Notes: generated from the letters alone by a model not told the origin. A stretch of DNA of 60,982 nt from a virus (IMGVR_UViG_3300044695_002809:1-60982); one strand, 5' to 3'; positions 1-9,317 are shown, numbered from the stretch's first letter. Numbers and translations are program-made.

Positions 1-2
1 TG

Positions 3-254
3 CCGGTAGAACTGATCAAAGAGAATTCTGCTATGATTTATTACTCAGACATCATCACTGTTGTTGAACCAAAAGAATCAATGATAAGATACTATGATAA
101 ACTTGTTGAACGCACAGTAAATGAGATGGCAGATTCGGACAAGATGCTTGAAGGTTTGTTAGATGAACAAGAGCAAGAAGAAGATGTGCAACATCAAATC
201 ATAGAGGAAGTAATTCAAAGCATACACGAAGCGAAGAATAAAAAACTTCATTAA
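3..254 (+). CDS. Unknown protein, 5' end cut by the window edge
   Basis: The reading frame is open from base 3 with no stop before the first internal ATG at 33, so this is most likely the C-terminal part of a gene that begins outside the window. The visible 84 residues are acidic and probably helical, with a run of Glu/Gln near residues 55-63. No catalytic motif or membrane segment is seen. It is followed 14 bases later by the radical SAM gene. I do not recognise the family. If translation really began at ATG 33, the product would be 73 residues. Confidence 0.6.
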   Translation, partial: PVELIKENSAMIYYSDIITVVEPKESMIRYYDKLVERTVNEMADSDKMLEGLLDEQEQEEDVQHQIIEEVIQSIHEAKNKKLH

Positions 255-268
255 TAGGAATTTTTGTT

Positions 269-1780
269 ATGTCAAAAGTGGTGACATTTGTTATACCAAG
301 CAGTGCTGCACAAGCATATCAAGCACTTGCTGATAAGTATTCTGCTATTGAACCCCCAACATGGGCATTGCTCTTGGCGAATGCTGTTCGTGTTGAAGGT
401 CATGATCCATGCATTTTAGATTTTGATGCAGACCCATCACCAGACCTAGAGCATTCGGCTCATCGTATCTCTGCTACAAATACTGACATAGCAGTGTTTG
501 TTCTCTACGGGCAAAATCCAAACTCAGGCACCACAATGATGATTGGTGCATCAAGACTAGCAAGACAACTCAAACTCATAAGACCATCAATTAAAATTGT
601 ATTCATTGGCTCTCATGCATCTGCATTACCATATGAAGTAATTGGTTTATCATATGTCGATTTTGTTTTCATCAATGAAGGTGTATATGGTCTGCTAGAT
701 TTATTACAAACAAATTATGTTGATCATCTAGATAAAGTTCGCGGTCTTGTATATAAGAAACATGGTTTTGCTGCAATAGGTGCACCAGGAGAACTTGTAA
801 AAACAGAAGACATGGATCGTGTGATGCCTGGTTATGCATGGGATTTACTGCCTGGTGGATTCAATAAGTATCGCGCACATTATTGGCATTCAAATTTTCT
901 TGATGAAGGTCGTACACCATTTGCAGCAATCTCTACATCATTAGGATGTTCGTTTGGTTGTAACTTTTGTATGATTAATATTGTGAATCGCACATCTTAT
1001 GCAAAAGACACAGTATCATCAGACTCACGAGGAATGCGTTTCTGGTCACCTGAGTTAATGCTCAAAGAGTTTGAGTATCTGTGGGAAAGAGGTGTACGCA
1101 CAGTTCGGTTAACTGATGAGATGTTTTTTCTGAATAAAAAATATTATGTGCCTATTTTACAAGGTCTTGTTGATCGCGGTATGAAGTTTAACTTTTGGGC
1201 TTATGCAAGAGTTGATTCTGTACGCAAAGATCAATTGGAATTATTTAAAGAAGCTGGCGTCAATTGGCTTGCATTAGGCATTGAAGCTGGCAATCCACAA
1301 GTTCGTTTAGAGATTGATAAAGGTCGATTCAAACAAGTTGACATCCGTGAAGTCGTTCAAGATATCAAAGATGCGGATATTAGTGTTCTTGGAAATTACA
1401 TGTTTGGTTTTCCAGAAGACACGCAAGAGACAATGCAAGAGACACTTGATCTTGCATTAGAGTTGAATTGTGAACATGCAAATTTCTATGCAGCAATGGC
1501 ATTACCAGGCAGTCCACTTTACAAAGAAGCAGTCGATAATGGCTGGGAATTACCTCAGACATTCGAGGAGTTTGCTTTCTTTTCCTATGATTGTAAGCCA
1601 TTACGCACCAAGAGTTTGACTGGTGCGGAAGTATTGAAGTTTCGTGATGATGCATGGAACAAATACTTCACACACAAACCATTTTTAAATCTGGTAGAAA
1701 AAAAATTTGGTTTACAATCTAGAAAGAACATCGAAGATATGTCCAAGATTAAATTGAAAAGGAAAATACTAGGTGACTAA
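269..1780 (+). CDS. B12-binding-type radical SAM protein
   Basis: Predicted cobalamin-type radical SAM enzyme. The N-terminal ~180 residues look like the Rossmann-type B12-binding domain seen in this superfamily. The radical SAM core follows, with the CxxxCxxC cluster motif at C227, C231 and C234 (sequence GCSFGCNFC), which ligates the 4Fe-4S cluster that cleaves SAM. A GIEAGN segment and a YMFGFPEDT segment later in the core are typical of B12-binding family members. Its reaction cannot be read from sequence; such enzymes methylate or rearrange unactivated carbons. It overlaps the next gene by 8 bases and heads a cassette with TPP, GHMP-kinase, PMP-dehydratase and SDR genes, so a sugar or small-molecule tailoring role is likely. 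AGGA lies upstream of ATG 269. Confidence 0.85.
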   Translation: MSKVVTFVIPSSAAQAYQALADKYSAIEPPTWALLLANAVRVEGHDPCILDFDADPSPDLEHSAHRISATNTDIAVFVLYGQNPNSGTTMMIGASRLARQLKLIRPSIKIVFIGSHASALPYEVIGLSYVDFVFINEGVYGLLDLLQTNYVDHLDKVRGLVYKKHGFAAIGAPGELVKTEDMDRVMPGYAWDLLPGGFNKYRAHYWHSNFLDEGRTPFAAISTSLGCSFGCNFCMINIVNRTSYAKDTVSSDSRGMRFWSPELMLKEFEYLWERGVRTVRLTDEMFFLNKKYYVPILQGLVDRGMKFNFWAYARVDSVRKDQLELFKEAGVNWLALGIEAGNPQVRLEIDKGRFKQVDIREVVQDIKDADISVLGNYMFGFPEDTQETMQETLDLALELNCEHANFYAAMALPGSPLYKEAVDNGWELPQTFEEFAFFSYDCKPLRTKSLTGAEVLKFRDDAWNKYFTHKPFLNLVEKKFGLQSRKNIEDMSKIKLKRKILGD

Positions 1781-2372
1781 AGAAGAACTCAGAGAATTCG
1801 AAGAAAAAATGGCAGACCATTTCAATAATGGTCGCATTCGTGCGCCTGTGCATCTATACTATGGCAACGAAAGTGAGATGATTAAATTTTTTAGAAGAGT
1901 GCGACAGAACGATTGGGTATTTTGTTCTTGGCGTTCACACTATCAATGTTTACTCAAAGGTGTACCGCAAGATGTTCTTGAGAAAGACATTTTAGAAGGC
2001 AAATCTATTTCTCTTTGTTATCCAGAATACAACATTTATTCATCAGCGATTGTTGGAGGAAACATACCTGTTGCTGTAGGTGTTTCAATGGCATTAAAAC
2101 TAAAAAGAATTGATTCAAGAGTGTATTGTTTTGTTGGTGATATGACTGCTGAATCTGGTATCTTTATGGAAAATTTAAAGTATAGCATGGCAAATCAATT
2201 ACCGATCACATTCATAGTTGAAGATAACGGCAAGTCTGTTTGCACAGATACTATGAAAACATGGAACATGAAAGAGTCAACGTACAAACATTTAGATGAT
2301 GAGTACATATACTATTATGAGTATGAAACAAAATATCCACATGCGGGTGCAGGAAAGAGGGTACAATTTTGA
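1773..2372 (+). CDS. Thiamine-pyrophosphate enzyme, alpha-type (PP domain) subunit
   Basis: Resembles the E1-alpha subunit of 2-oxoacid dehydrogenases and the N-terminal half of transketolases. The TPP/Mg signature is visible as GDMTAESG (122-129) with EDN at 150-152. SWRSH (52-56) matches the E1-alpha segment that contacts the cofactor pyrophosphate. At 199 residues it is much shorter than a full E1-alpha (~350-400). GTG start at 1773, 8-base overlap with the radical SAM gene. It should pair with the next gene, which supplies the pyrimidine-binding domain. In this setting it may transfer a two-carbon or acyl unit to a sugar rather than feed a dehydrogenase complex; no E2 or E3 gene is present. 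Confidence 0.75.
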   Translation: MTKEELREFEEKMADHFNNGRIRAPVHLYYGNESEMIKFFRRVRQNDWVFCSWRSHYQCLLKGVPQDVLEKDILEGKSISLCYPEYNIYSSAIVGGNIPVAVGVSMALKLKRIDSRVYCFVGDMTAESGIFMENLKYSMANQLPITFIVEDNGKSVCTDTMKTWNMKESTYKHLDDEYIYYYEYETKYPHAGAGKRVQF

Positions 2373-2899
2373 AATATTCTGATGAATTGAAAGCAGCAAT
2401 GAACATGCTTGCGAAAGATTCGCAAGTGATTTTTTTAGGTCAAGCAGTAGAATATCCAGGAACTGCTATGACAAATTCACTACAAGAAGTGTCTAGGAAA
2501 CAATTACTGGAATTGCCTGTATTTGAAGACACCCAAATGGGCATGACACTTGGATTAGCACTTGCAGGATACATACCAGTCAGCATCTATCCACGTTGGA
2601 ATTTTTTGATTTGTGCAACGAATCAACTTGTCAATCATGTTGATAAGATTACGATGATGTCTGATTATAAGCCAAGAATTATTATTCGCACAAGCATCGG
2701 ATCCGAAAGACCCTTACATCCACAACATCAACATGTCGGTGATTACACGGACGCATTCAAACTTATGTGTTCAAATGTCGAAGTCATAAGATTAGAGGAA
2801 CCAGAAGACATTATACCTGCATATACAAAAGCATATGAACGAAGAGATGGTAAAGCTACCATACTTGTAGAATATGGAGACTATCATAACGAAAAATGA
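2369..2899 (+). CDS. Thiamine-pyrophosphate enzyme, beta-type (Pyr domain) subunit
   Basis: Matches the pyrimidine-binding domain of E1-beta/transketolase proteins. FEDTQMGMTLGLALAG (about residues 52-67) carries the Glu that activates the TPP aminopyrimidine, and the following IPV and later IRTSIGS segments fit the fold. At 176 residues the C-terminal transketolase domain is absent, so with the preceding gene the pair forms a minimal PP-plus-Pyr enzyme. TTG start at 2369 overlapping the upstream TGA, which implies translational coupling and equal amounts of the two subunits. Substrate unknown; in sugar pathways TPP enzymes can build branched chains (precedent: YerE in yersiniose synthesis), but this is inference. 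Confidence 0.75.
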   Translation: MKYSDELKAAMNMLAKDSQVIFLGQAVEYPGTAMTNSLQEVSRKQLLELPVFEDTQMGMTLGLALAGYIPVSIYPRWNFLICATNQLVNHVDKITMMSDYKPRIIIRTSIGSERPLHPQHQHVGDYTDAFKLMCSNVEVIRLEEPEDIIPAYTKAYERRDGKATILVEYGDYHNEK

Positions 2900-3879
2900 T
2901 TATATCTAAAACACCATATCGTCTTTCCTTGTTTGGTGGTGGTACTGACTACCCCGCATGGTATAAAAATAAACCTTCAAAAGTAATTTCTGCTGGTATG
3001 GCACATTATTGCTATATAAGTTTTAAGAAGTTACCGTCTTACTTCGATTATGTAAATAGAGTTATTTACTCTAAAATAGAAAGTGTATCAGACGTTTCTC
3101 AAATAGAACACCCGTCAGTAAGAGAGTGTTTGAAATATTACGGAGTGTCAAATGGAATTTCTATTTCTCATGATGGTGATTTGCCTGCTCGTTCTGGTAT
3201 TGGATCTAGCTCTTCGTTTACTGTTGGACTAATTCATGCAATCACAAATTATCAGAACAAATTATACACACCATATGGATTAGCTGTTGACGCAATCAAT
3301 ATAGAACAAAACTATATTGGCGAATCTGTTGGAGTACAAGATCAGATTATAGCTGCATATGGTGGCGTTCGTGTTATCGAACTGAACGATAACGACATTG
3401 TTGTTCGTGATCTTAAAGTACCACAAAGTTATTTGGACGGTCTAGAAAGTTATATCATGCTAGGATTTTCTGGCATCGATAGACTATCAGACATTCACGC
3501 AAAGCAACAAGTTGAAAAAATCAAAGCAGGAAAAAACAATGCATTGCTTGAGGGCATAAGCAATATTGCTGAGTCTGCTTTGACTGCTTTTGAGAACCGA
3601 GCGTCATATAAAGAGATTGGTCGTTTGCTCAGAGAACAATGGGTTCTCAAAAGATCATTAACAAACGACATAACATCCGATTACATAGATAACATATACA
3701 ACAAAGCAATAAACGCTGGCGCGTATGGTGGTAAATTGATGGGTGCTGGTGGTGGTGGTTTCTTTATGTTTATTGCATCACCAGATACGCATGAAAAAAT
3801 TAAAATAGCATTACCCGAAATTAATGTATGGGTGCCATTTAAGTTTGATTATAATGGCTCACAAATTATCATGGAGTGA
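2896..3879 (+). CDS. GHMP-family sugar kinase (heptose 7-phosphate kinase-like)
   Basis: A GHMP kinase. The N-terminus has the sugar-binding segment PYRLSLFGGGTDYP (7-20). The ATP-binding loop PARSGIGSSSS is at 97-107, and the C-terminal glycine-rich motif GGKLMGAGGGGF is near 279-290. The layout is that of D-glycero-D-manno-heptose 7-phosphate kinases (HddA) and related fucokinase-like enzymes, which phosphorylate the anomeric hydroxyl of a sugar. Full length (327 residues) with all three motifs, so probably active. 4-base ATGA overlap with the upstream TPP gene. It probably makes a sugar 1-phosphate or 1,7-bisphosphate for nucleotide activation; the exact sugar is uncertain. Confidence 0.85.
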   Translation: MIISKTPYRLSLFGGGTDYPAWYKNKPSKVISAGMAHYCYISFKKLPSYFDYVNRVIYSKIESVSDVSQIEHPSVRECLKYYGVSNGISISHDGDLPARSGIGSSSSFTVGLIHAITNYQNKLYTPYGLAVDAINIEQNYIGESVGVQDQIIAAYGGVRVIELNDNDIVVRDLKVPQSYLDGLESYIMLGFSGIDRLSDIHAKQQVEKIKAGKNNALLEGISNIAESALTAFENRASYKEIGRLLREQWVLKRSLTNDITSDYIDNIYNKAINAGAYGGKLMGAGGGGFFMFIASPDTHEKIKIALPEINVWVPFKFDYNGSQIIME

Positions 3880-3881
3880 AA

Positions 3882-5057
3882 ATGAAGTATCCTTTAATGT
3901 CAGACAATATTACTAGAGAAGATTTAGATTTGGTAATAGAACATCTTAAAAAAGATAATCCTAAACTTACAAACGGACCAGAATGTCGTGCTTTTGAAGA
4001 AGCATGGAGTAAATGGCTTGGTGTAAAGTATTCCGTGTTTGTCAACTCAGGAGCATCAGCGAATCTACTGTCAATGACGATGTTGAAGATCAAACATCCA
4101 GAAGGTGGAGAAGTGATTGTGCCACCATTTACATGGGTTTCTGATATCGCATCTATCCTTCAATGCGGTTTTACGCCTGTGTTTGTTGATATTGATTTAG
4201 ACACACTTGGCATGAGCGAATATGGTATACTGAATGCCATCACAGATAAAACACGCGCAGTTTTTGTTACATATGCACAAGGATTCGATTGTCTATCTGA
4301 TAGGGTATTAGAAGTTTTGCGTCATCGTAATATACCTTTAATTGAAGATGTGTGTGAGTCACATGGTGCAACACACAATGGCAAATTGTTAGGTAGTTAT
4401 GGTTGGATGTCTAACTTCTCTTTCTACTTTGCACATCACATGTCTACCATTGAAGGTGGTATGGTATGTACAGATGATCCTGAAGTATATCATACAGTTC
4501 GAATGCTTCGTTCACACGGTATGGTTCGTGAGTGTGGTGATTGGATAATGTCTGAAAAATACAAAGCAGAAAATCCAGAGTTGAATCCAGATTTTATTTT
4601 TGCATACCCAGCGTACAATATGCGTAACAATGAAATTGGTGGTATACTTGGTCAAAATCAGTTGAAACATTTGGATGAAAATGTTAAAATAAGAAATGAA
4701 AATCTGTTTTACTTCTTATCTAAATTAGATCAGAAAAAATATAAGGTTGATTTTAGATTGATTGGATGCAGCAATTATGCATTCAACATTGTGTTGCAGC
4801 CAGAGTATGCAAATAAAGAATTCGTGGATAGACTAATGGGCAAGATGCGCGATGAGGGAATAGAATTCCGTCGCGGTTCAGCAGGTGGTGGTAATCAATT
4901 AAGACAGCCTTATCTGAAGGGAATTGTGCCTCAAGATTACTACAAAAAGTTTTTAAATACTGAACACATGCATTTTTATTCATTCTACATTGGTAACTAT
5001 CCAACTTTGAAGAAAATGGCAATTGATGAAATAACAAATATATTGAATAGGGTGTAA
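3882..5057 (+). CDS. DegT/DnrJ-family PMP-dependent sugar dehydratase (RfbH/ColD-like)
   Basis: Fold-type I sugar enzyme. The usual PLP-anchoring Lys is replaced: the stretch AHHMSTIEGG has His185-His186, with the first His in the Lys position. That substitution defines the C3-dehydratases E1/RfbH (CDP-6-deoxyglucose 3-dehydratase) and ColD, which use PMP to remove a hydroxyl rather than transaminate. The PMP phosphate segment NSGASANLLS and the aspartate-containing LIEDVCESHG segment are present. Start taken as ATG 3882, 5 bases after GGAG (3873-3876); GTG 3876 is also possible. E1-type enzymes need an Fe-S reductase, and none is visible here. It suggests that the sugar made by this cassette is 3-deoxygenated. 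Confidence 0.85.
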   Translation: MKYPLMSDNITREDLDLVIEHLKKDNPKLTNGPECRAFEEAWSKWLGVKYSVFVNSGASANLLSMTMLKIKHPEGGEVIVPPFTWVSDIASILQCGFTPVFVDIDLDTLGMSEYGILNAITDKTRAVFVTYAQGFDCLSDRVLEVLRHRNIPLIEDVCESHGATHNGKLLGSYGWMSNFSFYFAHHMSTIEGGMVCTDDPEVYHTVRMLRSHGMVRECGDWIMSEKYKAENPELNPDFIFAYPAYNMRNNEIGGILGQNQLKHLDENVKIRNENLFYFLSKLDQKKYKVDFRLIGCSNYAFNIVLQPEYANKEFVDRLMGKMRDEGIEFRRGSAGGGNQLRQPYLKGIVPQDYYKKFLNTEHMHFYSFYIGNYPTLKKMAIDEITNILNRV

Positions 5058-5058
5058 T

Positions 5059-5991
5059 ATGAAAATATTAGTGACTGGTGGTGCTGGCTATATTGGCTGC
5101 ATTTTGACTGAGTATTTGTTGCAGATGAATCACGAAATAACTGTGATTGACAACTTCATGTATAGACAAACAGGATTAAATCATCTTTGTGAAAACAAAA
5201 GATTTTCTATTGTGAATGGCGACATTCGCAATCCAAATCATATGACACCTCTACTCAAAGATGCAGATGTAGTTATACCTCTTGCGGCACTTGTTGGTGC
5301 GCCTTTGTGTAATAAAGACATTGTTGGTGCTGACACGACAAATAAAGATGCGATGTTTTGGTTATTGAACAGCTTATCAAAAGACCAGCGTATCATTATG
5401 CCAACAACTAACTCCGCATATGGCACAGGGGACGAAAATAATTTCTGTACAGAAGAGTCTCCATTACGACCGATGTCGAAATATGCTGTAGATAAAGTGG
5501 CAGTAGAACAGCGTTTAATGGAACATGAAAACGCAATTAGCTATCGTCTTGCTACCGTGTTTGGCATGTCACCACGTATGCGTACAGATTTGTTAGTAAA
5601 TGATTTGACATATCGTGCAGTCAATGATGGATATGTCGTTATCTTTGAAGGACATTTTAAACGAAATTACATTCATGTACGCGATGTTTGTGAAGCGTTT
5701 TTACATGCAATTTATCAATTCGATGAAATGAAAGGTAACATTTATAACGTAGGTCTTTCGTCCGCAAACTTGTCTAAATTAGAACTTTGTGATATAATCA
5801 AGACACACATTCCTAATTTTACAGTAGTAGAGGGTGATATCAAAAAAGATCCTGATCAACGTAATTACATTGTCTCTAATGAAAAATTAGAGAAGACTGG
5901 TTGGGTACCATATTTTACACTAGACGACGGCGTAAAAGAACTCATCAAAGGATACACATACTTAAAGAATAATATTCACGGTAATGTATAA
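5059..5991 (+). CDS. NAD-dependent epimerase/dehydratase (extended SDR)
   Basis: Extended short-chain dehydrogenase of the nucleotide-sugar epimerase/dehydratase group. The N-terminal GGAGYIG (7-13) binds NAD(P). The catalytic YxxxK is YAVDK (Y142, K146), preceded by the Ser-containing TTNSAYG segment near 119-125. Length (310 residues) is usual. It begins two bases after the upstream stop. It probably epimerises, reduces or dehydrates an NDP-sugar made by the preceding kinase/dehydratase genes. It is the last gene of the first sugar cassette, and its stop overlaps the start of the late sigma factor gene. Confidence 0.85.
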   Translation: MKILVTGGAGYIGCILTEYLLQMNHEITVIDNFMYRQTGLNHLCENKRFSIVNGDIRNPNHMTPLLKDADVVIPLAALVGAPLCNKDIVGADTTNKDAMFWLLNSLSKDQRIIMPTTNSAYGTGDENNFCTEESPLRPMSKYAVDKVAVEQRLMEHENAISYRLATVFGMSPRMRTDLLVNDLTYRAVNDGYVVIFEGHFKRNYIHVRDVCEAFLHAIYQFDEMKGNIYNVGLSSANLSKLELCDIIKTHIPNFTVVEGDIKKDPDQRNYIVSNEKLEKTGWVPYFTLDDGVKELIKGYTYLKNNIHGNV

Positions 5992-6533
5992 TGACAACTG
6001 CAAATCATTACGTTAATAACGCAGACTTTCTTGCTGCACTTATCAAGTATAGGGCTGATTGTGAAAAAGCAAAAGAAGATAAGACTCAAGAACCAAAGAT
6101 ACCAGACTACATTGGTGAATGCTTTCTGAAGATTGCAGAACATCTATCACGTAAGCCAAATTTTATCTCATACACATATCGTGATGAAATGATATCAGAC
6201 GGTGTAGAAAACTGTTTGATGTATTTTCGTAACTTTGATCCAGCAAAGTCTAAAAATCCATTTGCTTACTTTACACAGATAATTTACTATGCATTTCTGC
6301 GTAGAATTATGCGTGAAAAGAAACAATTGTATGTCAAGTATAAAGCAACACAACAGTTTGGATTATTAGATGAAGGTGAGATGTTCGAAGATGAAAATGG
6401 TAATATGAAACAGTTTGAGTTGTACGATAATATATCAGAGTTTATACACAACTTCGAAGAGAATAAAAAGAATAAGAAAAAGAAAAAAGCAGAAGGTCTA
6501 GAACAATTTATTGACGAAGATTTAGAAGATTAA
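5991..6533 (+). CDS. 55: Late-transcription sigma factor gp55
   Basis: Homologue of T4 gp55, the phage sigma factor that directs host RNA polymerase to late promoters. The diagnostic region YTYRDEMISDGVENCLMYF (about 56-74), followed by FDPAKSKNPFAYFTQIIYYA, corresponds to sigma region 2 of this family, which reads the -10-like box. A lysine-rich linker (about 155-168) leads to an acidic/hydrophobic tail, LEQFIDEDLED, that may be the clamp-binding epitope; in T4 the C-terminus of gp55 binds gp45. The window also encodes gp45 and contains CTAAATA/TATAAATA boxes at virion and lysis genes, consistent with this role. No gp33 co-activator was recognised. Confidence 0.93.
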   Translation: MTTANHYVNNADFLAALIKYRADCEKAKEDKTQEPKIPDYIGECFLKIAEHLSRKPNFISYTYRDEMISDGVENCLMYFRNFDPAKSKNPFAYFTQIIYYAFLRRIMREKKQLYVKYKATQQFGLLDEGEMFEDENGNMKQFELYDNISEFIHNFEENKKNKKKKKAEGLEQFIDEDLED

Positions 6534-6534
6534 T

Positions 6535-7611
6535 ATGAAAATATGTGTGCTTGGTGATACTCACTTCGGTATGAGAGGTGATTCTTTGGATTTTCATAAA
6601 TACTTGGATAAGTTCTATACGAACACATTCTTTCCATATCTAAAGGATCACAATGTTACAACCGTTGTACAACTTGGTGATCTTTTCGACCGCCGTAAGT
6701 TTATTAACTTCAATTCACTCTATCTGTCTCGTAAATATTTCTTTGATAAACTTGCAGAGAACAACATCACATTCATCACGTTCCTTGGTAACCATGATGT
6801 ATCGTTCAAAAACACCCTACAAGTTAATTCCTCACAGTTACTTTTAGATGGCTATGATAATATTACTGTACTGGATACTTTTAATACAATGCAGTTTGAC
6901 GGCATTGATATCGATTTGGTACCTTGGATATGTGATGACAATCAAGAAGAAATCTACCAAAAAATAAAAGATTCTAAATCACAAATTGTTTTCGGACATT
7001 TTGAGATAGCTGGTTTTGAAATGGATCGTGGCTCAATTTGCCATGAAGGTATTGACAAAGCGATGTTTAACAAGTATGATGTTGTTTTGTCTGGTCACTT
7101 CCATCATCGTTCAGATGATGGGCATATTTACTATGTCGGCACACCTACAGAAATGACATGGGCAGATTACAATGATCCACGTGGCTTTGTTATCTTTGAT
7201 ACTCAAACACGCGAACAAGAGTTTGTTCAAAATCCATACAGAATGTTTTACAAGTTGAACTACAATGATGAACATGAACACTTTGCTGAAGGTTATAAAT
7301 CTTCATTTATGGATTATTCAATCTATGAAGGTTGCTATGTCAAAGTTGTTGTAATCAATAAATTAAATCCATTCTTGTTTGATATGGTAATAGATAATTT
7401 GTACAAGGTTGGTGCTGCCGATATTTCCATCGTAGAAGACTTTACCGACATGCCAATTGTTACGGATGACGAGTTGGTAGATCAAGCAGAAGATACGGTA
7501 ACAATACTATCGAAGTACATTGATAACTTGACATTAAATGTTGACAATGATAAACTGAAAAATCTCATGCGCGAACTTTATGTGGAAGCATTAAACACCC
7601 AAATTGAATGA
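6535..7611 (+). CDS. 47: Recombination endonuclease subunit gp47 (Mre11-like)
   Basis: Calcineurin-like metallophosphoesterase, the nuclease subunit of the T4 gp46/gp47 (Rad50/Mre11) complex that resects DNA ends for recombination-dependent replication. The ordered metal motifs are all present: GDTHFG (7-12), GDLFDRR (near 48-54), LGNHD (near 85-89), and GHF/SGHFHHR (near 155 and 187-193). Length (358 residues) is normal. It starts one base after gene 55 ends and overlaps gene 46 by four bases, the usual 47-46 order in T4-like phages. Confidence 0.95.
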   Translation: MKICVLGDTHFGMRGDSLDFHKYLDKFYTNTFFPYLKDHNVTTVVQLGDLFDRRKFINFNSLYLSRKYFFDKLAENNITFITFLGNHDVSFKNTLQVNSSQLLLDGYDNITVLDTFNTMQFDGIDIDLVPWICDDNQEEIYQKIKDSKSQIVFGHFEIAGFEMDRGSICHEGIDKAMFNKYDVVLSGHFHHRSDDGHIYYVGTPTEMTWADYNDPRGFVIFDTQTREQEFVQNPYRMFYKLNYNDEHEHFAEGYKSSFMDYSIYEGCYVKVVVINKLNPFLFDMVIDNLYKVGAADISIVEDFTDMPIVTDDELVDQAEDTVTILSKYIDNLTLNVDNDKLKNLMRELYVEALNTQIE

Positions 7612-9317
7612 TATTATTTAAAACTTTACGTTGGAAAAATTTACTCAGTACAGGCAACTATTTTACAGAACTAAAATTAAATAGTAATGCCAATACATTA
7701 GTTGTAGGTACAAATGGTTCTGGTAAATCTACAATGCTAGACGCATTGTGTTTTGCTTTGTTCGGTAAACCATTTCGCAATATTAACAAACCCAATCTCG
7801 TAAATTCAATAAACAATCGTGATTGTGTGGTTGAGATTGAATTCGATATTGGCAACAAACAATACAAGATTGTTCGTGGCATTAAACCGAACATCTTTGA
7901 GATATATCAAGATTCAGTTTTGCTGAACCAAGATGCGGCTGTAAGAGATTACCAAGACTACTTAGAGAAGTTTATTCTCAAACTAAACTACAAGTCTTTC
8001 ACGCAGATTGTTATTCTTGGTTCAGCATCCTTTACTCCGTTCATGCAGCTATCTGCTGCTGATCGTCGAGCAATCATTGAAGATTTGTTAGACATTCAAA
8101 TCTTCTCCACAATGAATAGCCTTGTCAAAGACAGACTTTCAATCAACAAAGACGTAATTGTTGGACAAAAAAACGAAATCGTTGTACTCAATCAACGATA
8201 TGAGTTGAAGAAGGAACATCAAGACAAACTCAATCAAGATAATGAAGCAAAGGTAAAAGAATATGAGAGTGAGATTCAAAGTAGTAGAGAAACCATTGGC
8301 ACCTTATCTAATGAAATTGACTTGTTGGGCAAACAAATCGCCACATTGGATGCCATCGTGGCAAAAGCACCTGAAAATGAGAAGAAGATTGCGGCGCTTA
8401 GAAAGATTGAATCGCAAATTGAAAGCAAGATATCCAAAGTGGCATCAGATAAACATTTCTATGAACACAATGCTGATTGTCCAACGTGCAGGCAAGCCAT
8501 TACCCTGGAGTTTAAAGAGGGACAACTTGGGGAAATTTTATCAAAGGAGCAGGAACTTACTGGCGGTCTAACTGAACTCTGTGAAAAAATAGAAACACAA
8601 CAAAAGATACTAGATGAAATCAGAGCAAGTGAAAAAGTTTTACAAAAAGTTCGTATTGAACTAGCCACAAAACAAACAGGTAAATCTGGTTTAGAATCTG
8701 CTATAAAAAAGCTAGAAAAACAAATCCAAGATTTGAAAAAACCTATATATGAAAATACAGATGGTAACGAACTTGAGATTCTACAAAAACAAATTGATGA
8801 AGCACATAATATTTTGAAGCAGCTATTAGATGAAAAAACATATTTTGATGTTGCGGCAAGCTTGTTGAAAGACACAGGAATAAAAACAAATATCATCAAA
8901 CAATATTTGCCTGTAATCAATAAGTTGATCAACAAGTATTTGTCAAGTATGGACTTTTTTGTAAACTTTAATCTTGATGAGTCATTTAAAGAAACAATTA
9001 AGTCTAGACATCGTGATGATTTTGGATATCACAATTTTTCAGAAGGTGAGAAACAGCGTATTGATATGGCATTGATGTTGACATGGAGATCGGTAGCTAA
9101 ATTGAAAAACTCCACGAACACGAATCTTTTAATACTCGATGAGGTGTTTGATTCGTCTTTGGATATTACAGGTACGGAAGAGTTAATGAAGATTCTTCAT
9201 GCGCTTGATGATGTAAATCTGTTTGTTATCAGCCACAAAGGTGATATACTACAAGATAAATTTGCAAACACAATTAGATTTGATAAGATTAAGAATTTTT
9301 CAAGGATAGTGACATGA
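7608..9317 (+). CDS. 46: Recombination endonuclease subunit gp46 (Rad50-like ATPase)
   Basis: SMC/Rad50-type ABC ATPase, partner of gp47. Walker A is GTNGSGKST near 34-42; coiled-coil arms follow, with a zinc-hook CPTC at C291-C294 between them. The C-terminal lobe holds the signature FSEGEKQRIDMAL and Walker B NLLILDEVFDSSLD near 505-518. Its ATP cycle controls the gp47 nuclease during end resection and recombination-primed replication. 569 residues is typical for the phage family. The 4-base overlap with gene 47 implies coupled synthesis. Confidence 0.95.
   Translation: MILFKTLRWKNLLSTGNYFTELKLNSNANTLVVGTNGSGKSTMLDALCFALFGKPFRNINKPNLVNSINNRDCVVEIEFDIGNKQYKIVRGIKPNIFEIYQDSVLLNQDAAVRDYQDYLEKFILKLNYKSFTQIVILGSASFTPFMQLSAADRRAIIEDLLDIQIFSTMNSLVKDRLSINKDVIVGQKNEIVVLNQRYELKKEHQDKLNQDNEAKVKEYESEIQSSRETIGTLSNEIDLLGKQIATLDAIVAKAPENEKKIAALRKIESQIESKISKVASDKHFYEHNADCPTCRQAITLEFKEGQLGEILSKEQELTGGLTELCEKIETQQKILDEIRASEKVLQKVRIELATKQTGKSGLESAIKKLEKQIQDLKKPIYENTDGNELEILQKQIDEAHNILKQLLDEKTYFDVAASLLKDTGIKTNIIKQYLPVINKLINKYLSSMDFFVNFNLDESFKETIKSRHRDDFGYHNFSEGEKQRIDMALMLTWRSVAKLKNSTNTNLLILDEVFDSSLDITGTEELMKILHALDDVNLFVISHKGDILQDKFANTIRFDKIKNFSRIVT

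Noticed and set aside
1773-2899. Possible frameshift splitting one TPP enzyme
   Set aside because: The two frames match separate alpha- and beta-type domains and are joined by a TTGA overlap, so two subunit genes are more likely than one broken gene.
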